Assembly (NCBI GenBank): GCA_025201865.1
Contig: MU602874.1
Location: 1-38,362, forward strand
Source: Ramicandelaber brevisporus
Lineage: Eukaryota > Kickxellomycota > Ramicandelaberales > Ramicandelaberaceae
Length of the DNA: 38,362 nucleotides
Reading direction: 5' to 3'
Made by a program: the position numbers and the translations under genes. Under the pieces are notes generated by a model, which did not search any database, was not told the origin of the DNA, and was given only the letters and a program-made list of their open reading frames with translations. Below, piece by piece: positions 29,841 to 37,722 of the stretch. Numbering within the stretch: position 1 is the stretch's first letter; every line of letters starts with the position of its first letter.

Positions 29841-29998
29841 AATGAACATTTTGTGAATAAGATCGAATGAACTTTTTGTGAATAAGGTCGAATGAGATTG
29901 AATGAACGAGGTTGAATGAACGAGGTTGAATGAATGAATGAACAGCCTATTGAATGAATGAATGAATGAATGAATAGACGGATGAATAGATGAATAGA
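29841..29998. repeat. Nested tandem repeats: 25-bp, 14-bp and (AATG)n units
   Basis: Two 25-bp units (29841-29865, 29866-29890; two mismatches) are followed by two perfect 14-bp AATGAACGAGGTTG units (29901-29914, 29915-29928), then AATG tetranucleotides and (ATAGATGA)-type units up to 29998. All units share the AATGAAC start, suggesting successive slippage from one seed. Confidence 0.85.
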
Positions 29999-30012
29999 TG
30001 ACCAGTGGAAGT

Positions 30013-30349
30013 GCCAAGCGTATTGCCAAGAATGAAGCCAAGCCTCCGTCTTCGTCCCTGTCGAGATGTACTTGCTCAATGCCAAGAGCACGCCGAGATT
30101 TTTGTTTCTTCTTTAAAGTCCAGCAGTGGGTACATCGGACGCCAAAAAAAAAAATCGCAGTCATCCGAATTGTTGCGATCGTGACCATCGTATATAACAA
30201 CGGGATGGAGAAGGTGGATGCCCATGCTAGAGTGTGCAGTTTTATGCATCCCAATACTAGATCAGCTACATCTACCCAATCATTTTTACTCCGACCTGAG
30301 AAAAAGAAAGAAAAAAAAACAATAAATACACCGCCAAGACTTTGCCAAG
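30013..30349 (+). promoter_or_regulatory. Six GCCAAG motifs, candidate PacC self-binding sites
   Basis: GCCAAG, the published PacC/Rim101 target core (GCCARG), occurs at 30013-30018, 30025-30030, 30037-30042, 30081-30086, 30333-30338 and 30344-30349, all on the plus strand, within 350 bp of the PacC ATG. The first three are exactly 12 bp apart. The motif is seen directly; autoregulation is inference from pacC in Aspergillus. Confidence 0.5.
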
Positions 30350-30362
30350 AAAAAAAGAGAAG

Positions 30363-33300
30363 ATGCAAAATCCATATTCTGTCGACGGGTTTCCACGCCA
30401 ACTTTTTGTACATCTTCCTCCGCAATCAACTTCCTCGACTTCCTCGACTTCCTCTACAACCGCAGCTCCACGCCGAACCTTGCCTTTACCAATTCCATCT
30501 TCCGGCCGCCTTCATAGTACAGTTACTCCATCTTCTGCAGCAAACAACACACACAGCTATTCATCTTTCTCAAGCACACAAATGAGCACAAGCTCGCAAG
30601 TCTACAGCCTGGCCGCTGCCACGTTAGCTGCTACTGCCGTGCCAACAGCTGCTGTTGTCAGCAAACCCAAGTCAGTGAGCTCTGTCGCACCACCAAGCCC
30701 GACCTCCACCACCGCATCTGCGTCGTCACCACAGCCTAGCTCTGCTGCTAGCGACGACGAGCAGAATCTGCAGTGCCAGTGGAAGGGCTGCACACACGCC
30801 CCCTTTGATGACCCCGATGCCCTCTACGCACATCTCACTAATGATCACATTGGCCGCAAAGCTTCCGGCAACCTGTGTCTCACCTGCAGCTGGGAAAATT
30901 GTAATACAGTCAAAGACAAGCGTGACCACATTACATCCCATGTTCGTATTCACATCCCGCTCAAGCCACACAAGTGCTCCCATTGCTCGAAGCGCTTCAA
31001 GCGTCCTCAAGACCTGAAGAAGCACGAGAAGATCCATGATCCAACCCATCCGACCAACCCCAGCGCAGCTGGTGCCACAGCCGCCGGCTCTCTTCCAGTT
31101 CCCGAGCTCAATCCGCTCCTGTATGCCGGTCTGGCATCCACCCAGACTCTCCCCAATGGCAGTGGCCTGTACACGCCAACTGGCACCGGAGTCAACCCTC
31201 TCGGTTCCTTTGGCTCAGTTGGATCACCTGGCAGCGTGATGAGCGACTCTCATGGCTCATCGCCGCGCCATTTGAACAACAGCATTTCGCTGACCCCTCC
31301 ACAGCAAAGCCAATCTCTTGTTCACATTATTGGCGATTACCCATCATCTTTCCCACCTATTGCTGGCGTCGGCCGTAAGCGTGAAATTGACGTGCTTGAT
31401 CAATTTAGCGATCACGTCAAGAAGCTTAAGTCGGGGCCAGTTTATGACAATGGTACGTCCGACCCTTCATCCCCCACCACCACCACAACTACCACTACCA
31501 CCACCGCCACCACAACCACCTCTGCTACTACTGTTACTATTGCTACTGATTCACCACCATACAACATTCATACTACTCACCAACAGCACTCACCCGCACA
31601 TACACATGCACACGCACACGCACACCCTCCACATAATTCTTATCCCCATCCTCATCCTCACCCTCATTCACACCCTCATCAAAGACCTCACTTTCACCAC
31701 CACCACCACCATCATCATCATCAGCATCACCCGCATCCTCATTTTCGGCACCATGCACACTCTCCTCATCATAGACATCCACACCATCCCCATTCGCACA
31801 ATCCTCACCCACATCCTCACCCACATCATCCTCATCCTCATCCTCATCCTCATATTTATCAGCATCATCACCCTATTGGCCGGACGTACCCTCGACTTCC
31901 TCCTCGCTACACATCTGCAACATATAACTCCGGTCAACCTCATCATTATCGCATTACTCCTTACTCATCACACTCTAGCAATGAAGAATCTGCCCCATCT
32001 GATTCGCCTCGTCGTTCCCTACCTCAAGTTCCTTGTGCGCCATCCTCTACATTCCATTTGCAACCATCGCATCTACCCAATCTTGATATTGTCTTATCCG
32101 ACTCTTCTGATTCTTCCGATGACTCTTTAGATGACCTTAATTTGTCCCCTTTGAGCAGCGATGGCTGCTCATTCAAGAGCTTCACAAGTGCTGGCGCTGA
32201 TGAAGACTCAGCTTTGCCCTAACCCCATATATCCCTCCATCATTCACCAACATCGTCATCATCCTCATCATCATCATCATCATCATTCTCTTATCCTGTT
32301 TGTTTGTTTGTTTGTTTGTTTATATGCGTGTGCGTGTGCCTGTTACATATCCATTATTCGACCCACTCCCCCTTTCACACATTCTTTTCACCCGTCTCTC
32401 AAGCAAATGGTGCCATGTCCATCTATTTCAATGTCTAGATGGATGAACAGGCTCTCAACAGAATGGTACGTCAGCTTCAACCAATTCACTTTGCACCATT
32501 CAACTTCAACATTCGACCTCATGTTGACCGCTTGCTTGTGGCTGTAGTGGTGGATTTGTGTCTATATGTGGTGTTATCTCTGCATTTCCCTTTTTGTTAT
32601 CACTGCCATTTCCTCATCTTCCTTCTCCACTTTTTTTTCTTGCCGCGTAGTTTATACTGACAATTTGTACAATGACGTTTGCATTTGCATTTGCATTTTC
32701 TCTGCATTTCCTATTGATTGACTGATTGATTGATTGATTGATAACAGATATCACAAACTTCTTGGACATCCTTGGTACCTCCATGGATAGCGGCAAGCTC
32801 AATGCTCTCCCGCCAAGTTTGCAGACCATGGAGAGTTTCAACGCGTTCAACAACAACATTCGCTTCATCTTCCCTGAGCTTGGTGCTCCGGAACTCAATG
32901 GTCTTGATTCCTATGGTGCAACCTCATCCTTCTCACTGGCCACTGACCCTCTAAACGGCTTCAATTCCACTCTCAGCGCCGCCACTCTCCCGGTCACCAC
33001 AACGGCATCTGCCACCACTGTCAATTCTGCCTTGTCCAATGCTGAAATTCAGTCGGCCATCCAGAACATTATCAGCGGAACTGGTGCTCCTCCTGTCCAA
33101 GACAACAAAGCCGGTCTCTACCCATCCATGGACTCGCCGGTTATTCCGCTCAAGAACGACGTTCCGTCCAGTCGCGCTCCGTCTGTTGTTGGCAGCACTA
33201 CATCATCCAGTGTGTATGGCGACCTCCTCTCCACTACATCTCTTGGCGGTGCTGCTGCAGCTGCTAGTGGTGGTCTGTATCCAACTCTGGGCAACTTGGC

Positions 33301-34246
33301 TTCGCCAGTTTCTTCGACAGCTGCACCATCTCCATTCAAGTGCTACATGAAGGTTGATCCAGCCAGCGTTGACCTCAGCCAGACGAAATTCATTGGATAC
33401 AATGGCAACCAGATGGTGCTCGAGGTTGACCCGTCCAAGGCCACTACGGCTCGTCCAATTGCCTTCCCAGTGTCAATGTCGCTTCGAGTCCCAATGAACC
33501 AGTCGATGCCACAGGTGGCTGGTGGCAGTGCTCCGCTCTATGTGCGCACGATGGCTAATCAGCAGTCTGCCAGCACCAAGGATGACTCTGCTGCCGATCA
33601 AGACTTTAACGTGGAGGACTATCTCATTGACGATATCATTGAAGATGGCTCCACCAGCACATCTGCTGTCGATGCTGCTGATGGTGACAGCAAGACTATT
33701 CCATCGTACATGCCAACTCCACCAACAGACAACACGGATGCTGACTCTGGCCCAGCCATTGACGAGACCCCAGCCCCAGTTGCTGCCAAGCTTCGCCACG
33801 ATATCAACTCCCGCCATGGCACCACAAAGGTTGTACCAACTGCCGATGAGCTTGCCGAATCCCTGTCATCCATGTCGCTGTCGTCATCATCGTCGTCTAC
33901 ACCAGTTGCCTCCTCCTCGGCTGGTGGCACCCGCCCCAAGAAATCATACGTCCGTGCCGCTGTTGAGCGTCTTTCTCAGCGTCCAGCTTCTTCACCATTG
34001 GCCAAGCAAGTGCCACAGGAATCTGCCTCTCAAACCGAGGATGCACAGCCATCAAGCTCTGCCACTGTTGTTTCTGCCGAGAAGCGTGCGCTCCACGTCC
34101 AGACTGTTGTCCGTTTGCTGGCTCGTCTACAAGAGCTGTCTGCTCAACAATTCAGCCTACAGCAACAGCAACAACAACAACAAAGACCTGCTGCTGTCGC
34201 CGAGTCTGCTACCATCGATATCTCTGCACCTGTTGTTGAAGTTTAA
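30363..34246 (+). CDS. pacC: PacC/Rim101 pH-response zinc-finger transcription factor (spliced)
   Basis: A predicted 862-residue activator or repressor of ambient-pH genes. Exon 1 (30363-31452) carries three C2H2 fingers (residues about 138-225) with PacC-specific sequence: [50 protein letters not shown] and [17 protein letters not shown]-rich segment follows ([24 protein letters not shown]). Exon 2 (32748-34246) joins in phase at GAC AAT G|AT ATC, giving [13 protein letters not shown] and then [18 protein letters not shown], a pattern I associate with Rim101 proteins. It has two YPxL-like motifs (YPSM at 488, YPTL at 541), the type of site bound by PalA/Rim20, an acidic stretch and a polyQ. 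Read without splicing, exon 1 continues to a stop at 32222. The true ATG is at 30363, since the frame further upstream starts with TTG. Confidence 0.85.
31453..32747 (+). other. PacC intron (1295 nt), open in frame for 770 nt
   Basis: The donor is AATG|GTACGT and the acceptor TTGATTGATAACAG|ATATC. Both resemble the NOT3/5 intron and the phase (1) matches. The first 770 nt keep the exon-1 frame open, encoding Thr runs, a His/Pro-rich stretch of about 100 residues and an acidic Ser-rich end, with a stop at 32220-32222. The rest has CAT and GTTT microsatellites, a second in-phase donor at 32466 and a (TTGA)n run before the acceptor. Confidence 0.8.
32451..32465 (+). other. Possible 15-nt microexon inside the PacC intron
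   Basis: An AG acceptor at 32449-32450 and a strong donor (AATG|GTACGTCAG) at 32466 bound 15 nt. Its inclusion would add five residues (Gly-Ser-Gln-Gln-Asn) while keeping the exon-2 frame. The donor context repeats that of exon 1 (12 of 13 bases) and is in the same phase. The acceptor lacks the TTGATTGAT context, so usage is uncertain. Confidence 0.3.
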
Positions 34247-34588
34247 ATTGTTTTTTTTCTTTCTCTCTGTCTTTCTGCTGGTTTCGATCATTATATTTTA
34301 TTAGTATTGTTCTTTTTCCTTCTTTTACTTTTGAACTATCACTCTGTTTCCGTTATTAGTATTCACGTATATTCGAATGAACACTGGATGAGTAGTGTTT
34401 TTTTAATAACCCTCATTCTATGAACCCAAATCTGGAATGTTTTTTTTGTGAATAGCAAGTTTGTGAATGGCAAGCCACGAAACGAGGGTTCCTCTTCCTC
34501 TTCCTTCTTCTATTTTCTCTTTCTCTTTCCTTCTCTCCTCACACAATCACCTTTCACTCGACAGCAACAACTTCTACAGCAAACTACC
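34247..34588. promoter_or_regulatory. Spacer between PacC and the J-like membrane protein
   Basis: A 342-bp T-rich gap. It includes the PacC 3' flank, two TTTGTGAAT(A/G)G-type segments at 34447-34469, a pyrimidine-rich run (34490-34560) and a short CAGCAACAA leader (34562-34586) before the next ATG. No gene is seen. Confidence 0.45.
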
Positions 34589-35824
34589 ATGATATTTCAA
34601 AACGACATCAACGACTTGTGGTTCCAGTTTTTCCCACCACAGCGCCTAGTGGCTACAAGAAACACCAAGACCTTTTACGATGACCTCCATATCGAGCGAA
34701 CGGCGACTCGAGATAAGGTACTCGACGCTGCAGTTATCAAGTTTTACGAGGCATTTGAACGCTCGTATGAGAAGTCTGACAACGATCCTAGTCGCCAGGA
34801 GCTCAACTTGCCACTCTTTCATGTTCGCAAACTTGAAGCTTATGCCCCGTTCCAGACTCTATACGATCCAGTTACACGCACAGCCTACGATGTTTACGGC
34901 GATGGTTTGTTTGCTCTGCTTGGCATTGAAGCTGATGCTAAAATTGCCCATCCATCGGTTTATGGTACACCTTTCCCAAGTTTTTCCTTGGGGTACTTTG
35001 GGCTTGCGACATGCTTGGTGGCTCTTGTTCTCGTTGTACTGAATGAATTTGTGTTCGATAAAGCTGCCGGAGTAGCTGCTAACTATGTGTTTGGCTTGTT
35101 ATTTCCGATTGCTCTGCTAGCTATTACTCATTCCTACATCCCGGCATTCATTAATAATGTTGGCAATGCGGTCGCATTGGCTTTGAATGTCAACACTGCC
35201 GCAACCGCAGAGAATCAAATGTCAGCAAATTCTTCAAAACTGACTCTTCAGCAACAATTGCAGCTTCGTCTACTTGGAATCCGGCTGCTTTTGAAGTCAC
35301 TGCGTGGAATTCATTTGTCCGTTATGGGAGTCATCCCACTGGCTTTTGCAGTTCAGGATATATATCCAGAATATGCAAAGTATTGGGAGTCGACTGTTAT
35401 TGCTTCTTGTGCTGTTGTTTGTCTAATGGAAATACTCGGTTCTGTTGTGCTGCTGATTGGTTTGTACTTTATCCCGAACAAGCATCTCAAGCCGCTGTAC
35501 CGCGCTGTAATTGCAAAGTCAAATTCTCTTTTGTCCGATAACCTTGGTGACGATGGTGACGCTCTCAAGCAGCTAGATAGACTGAGCAAGGATGAAATTT
35601 ACGCCAAGCATCCAACAGCTAAAGTAGTGGCCGTTTTTACTTGTGTTTTATTGTTGGTTTTACTTATGCAGATGCCAACTCTTCAGCAATGGATGTCTGG
35701 ACCAGATGCATCGTTCTTCCAGTTTGTCGCTGATTCTCTCCAGATTGGTGGGCATATGTACTTTGGCTATATCGGTAGTTTCTTAGTGACATGTCTCGCA
35801 ATCTCCAGAACAAAGCAGCTGTGA
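34589..35824 (+). CDS. Polytopic membrane protein with a degenerate J-like domain lacking HPD
   Basis: A 411-residue protein of unknown function. Residues about 27-106 have the outline of a J domain: FYDDLHIERTATRDKVLDAA (helix I to II), then FHVRKLEAYAPFQTLYDPVTRTAYDVYG, matching the usual AY..L.DP..R..YD.YG ending. The HPD that activates Hsp70 is missing; Asp-Asn-Asp-Pro lies in that loop. Six hydrophobic segments follow at about 131-156, 163-188, 242-258, 268-296, 344-365 and 387-405, with a charged loop near 310-340. If the J-like domain is real, it cannot be a normal Hsp70 cofactor. I chose the ATG at 34589 because the upstream frame starts with GTG and is pyrimidine-rich leader. The J-domain call is by eye. 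Confidence 0.75.
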   Translation: MIFQNDINDLWFQFFPPQRLVATRNTKTFYDDLHIERTATRDKVLDAAVIKFYEAFERSYEKSDNDPSRQELNLPLFHVRKLEAYAPFQTLYDPVTRTAYDVYGDGLFALLGIEADAKIAHPSVYGTPFPSFSLGYFGLATCLVALVLVVLNEFVFDKAAGVAANYVFGLLFPIALLAITHSYIPAFINNVGNAVALALNVNTAATAENQMSANSSKLTLQQQLQLRLLGIRLLLKSLRGIHLSVMGVIPLAFAVQDIYPEYAKYWESTVIASCAVVCLMEILGSVVLLIGLYFIPNKHLKPLYRAVIAKSNSLLSDNLGDDGDALKQLDRLSKDEIYAKHPTAKVVAVFTCVLLLVLLMQMPTLQQWMSGPDASFFQFVADSLQIGGHMYFGYIGSFLVTCLAISRTKQL

Positions 35825-36245
35825 AAAAGAACAGCCATCTGCAATACAATTCAACTCAAATGATTTCCAAGTCCAGTTCACTTTTTTGTTTTAAAGATCT
35901 TTATTGAACAGCTTCTAAATGTACTATAACATTCATAACTGCTGGATGTAATGATAGAGAAACTATGTGGCTTTGTTGTTTGTTGTTTGCTGTTTGTTAT
36001 TATCCAGCCAATTCCACCAATACATTTCAATCTTGTTTTAAGCTCGAATTTTTCATTCTTATTAAAATCCGGCCACCTTTTCGGCTACGTTTTATTTCTA
36101 TTTTATTTTACTTTTTCTATTTCTTTTCTCATCGTTGATCTGCCTTGTTTTTTTTTTTGTTAACAACCACACATCACCACAACCACAACTACAACTCAAA
36201 AAAGAAGCCAAAGTCAGCCAGTCAGCTAGTCAGTTAACAGCAGCA
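35825..36245. promoter_or_regulatory. Spacer upstream of MAK16
   Basis: A 421-bp AT-rich gap. A TTTATTGAACAG sequence near 35899 may be part of the upstream gene's poly(A) region. A T-run at 36149-36160 and a C/A-rich leader (ACAACCACACATCACCACAA, 36163-36182) precede the ATG. No further gene is seen. Confidence 0.45.
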
Positions 36246-37343
36246 ATGGCAGGTGATGATCTAGTTTGGGACATTATCAATCGCAATTTCTGCTCATACA
36301 AGGTGAAGACCGAGACTCAGAACTTTTGCCGCAATGCCTACAACGTGACCGGTTTCTGCAGTCGTCAATCATGCCCCCTGGCCAACTCTCGCTACGCCAC
36401 CATTCGTGAGCGCAAGGGTGTCATCTACTTGTTTATGAAGACGCCCGAACGTGCCCACAGCCCAGCCAAGCTCTGGGAGGTTCTGCCATTGCCCAAAAAC
36501 TACACGCAGGCTCTGCAAATGATTGACAAGGAGCTCATTTACTGGCCCGGATTTATGATTCACAAGTGCAAGCAGAGACTCACCAAAATTACGCAGTATT
36601 TGATTAGAATGCGCAAGCTCAAGACGAAGGCGGCGGCTGGAAATGCACCAACAATTACAACTATTCGCAAGAAGCACGAGAGACGAGAGAGATCGAGAGA
36701 GACAAAGGCGGAGAGAGCGGCCAAGCTGAATAGATCGATCGAGAGAGAGCTGCTGGAGAGATTGAAGAACAAGGCTTATGGCGATGCACCATTGAATGTG
36801 AGAGAGGACGTGTGGCGTGAAATCTTGGAAAGCGAGGGATTGGCTGCAAACAGTGACCAGAGTGATTACGATGGAAGCGAAGGCGAGCCGACCGATGATG
36901 AGGAAGAAGAGTTTGAGACTGAGGATGCTGAGAAGGAGCTGCTGGAGAATGCAGATGCATTCATTTCGGCTGATGACTCAGACAGCGAGTTTGATGAGGA
37001 TATTGAAGACTACTTTGATAGCGAAGATGACTTTGGCTACAGATTCAGCGACGACGAAGGCGAGGGCGAAGATGATAGCGATGCTGAGGACATGGACGAT
37101 GCCGATACCGATGCTCTTGGAGCTGCTCCATCTGACGACGAGGGCGAAGTGGAGGATAGCGACGACGAAAGCACAGCCGGCTCTGCCAAGAGGAGGAAGC
37201 GCGCCGGTAAGGGTGCCAAGCAACAGCCGCCTGCCAAGAAACAGAAGGAGAAGGAGGCCGAGAAGCCAAAGCAAAAGAAGAAGCAGCGCCATGTTCAGAT
37301 CGAATACGAGACAGAGAGAGTCAAACAAAAGCAGCTCGCTTAA
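36246..37343 (+). CDS. MAK16: Ribosome biogenesis protein MAK16
   Basis: A 365-residue nucleolar factor for 60S subunit assembly, part of early pre-60S particles. The N-terminal 200 residues match the family closely: [70 protein letters not shown] and [20 protein letters not shown]. Cys16, Cys28, Cys38 and Cys43 form the conserved metal-binding set. The rest is an acidic Asp/Glu/Ser tract (about 210-315) and a Lys-rich C-terminus, as in other MAK16 proteins. I took the ATG at 36246 because family members begin right before (D/E)xW; the upstream open frame is leader. The stop codon overlaps an AATAAA (37342-37347). Confidence 0.95.
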   Translation: MAGDDLVWDIINRNFCSYKVKTETQNFCRNAYNVTGFCSRQSCPLANSRYATIRERKGVIYLFMKTPERAHSPAKLWEVLPLPKNYTQALQMIDKELIYWPGFMIHKCKQRLTKITQYLIRMRKLKTKAAAGNAPTITTIRKKHERRERSRETKAERAAKLNRSIERELLERLKNKAYGDAPLNVREDVWREILESEGLAANSDQSDYDGSEGEPTDDEEEEFETEDAEKELLENADAFISADDSDSEFDEDIEDYFDSEDDFGYRFSDDEGEGEDDSDAEDMDDADTDALGAAPSDDEGEVEDSDDESTAGSAKRRKRAGKGAKQQPPAKKQKEKEAEKPKQKKKQRHVQIEYETERVKQKQLA

Positions 37344-37722
37344 TAAAATGTCCTTGCTTAATAACTTTCCTTTTAATTTTGTCTTTTTCGTTTTCACACT
37401 CAGTAGATAGATGTTTGTTAATAAAACAAAGAGAAGTTTAAAGTAGCCCATTAGACCCAAGTAACTCAATCTAATAGTATTCCAGTTAGGTTGGATAGCC
37501 AAGAGTAGAATAGAGTAGAATAGACTAAACTACAATAAATGACAAGAAAAGAAATGGCATATTAAGATTGAAGGGAGTGAGTTAAAAAGGCATAGTTATG
37601 ATAGGCAGGTAACTAAAGTGTGAATGTATAAAATGAATCGAATAAATGTCAAAAAGTAAATTAACGCGATGATTGATGAGGGGCTACTATTACTATTACC
37701 ATTACTGCCGCTGTTATTCTTA
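37344..37722. terminator. Convergent 3' flanks of MAK16 and the Q-rich protein gene
   Basis: A 379-bp AT-rich gap. AATAAA at 37342-37347 begins inside the MAK16 stop codon. Repeated AGTAGAATAGA units occur near 37505-37525. No gene or stable RNA was recognised. Confidence 0.45.

Larger units (their letters stand above)
29737..30362. promoter_or_regulatory. 3' flank of the MFS permease and promoter of PacC
   Basis: A 626-bp gap. It holds nested tandem repeats at 29841-29998 and, directly after them, six plus-strand GCCAAG motifs (30013 to 30349). A-runs precede the PacC start. Open frames crossing this segment are compositionally biased and run into the PacC gene out of frame, so I treat it as non-coding. 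Confidence 0.55.

Noticed and set aside
29998-30585. 195-codon open frame overlapping the PacC promoter and start
   Set aside because: Lys/Arg and low-complexity composition; it runs into the PacC exon in the wrong frame, where the zinc-finger frame is clearly coding.
31460-31900. CA/CAC/CATCCT-rich stretch considered as a CRISPR-like or structural repeat
   Set aside because: It has no fixed unit and spacer pattern; it is trinucleotide and hexanucleotide simple sequence encoding Thr and His/Pro in one frame.
32439-32660. Open frame starting MDEQALNRM before the PacC second exon
   Set aside because: It crosses the in-phase donor at 32466 and runs into hydrophobic, T-rich intron sequence; none of its ATGs is in phase with the acceptor at 32747.
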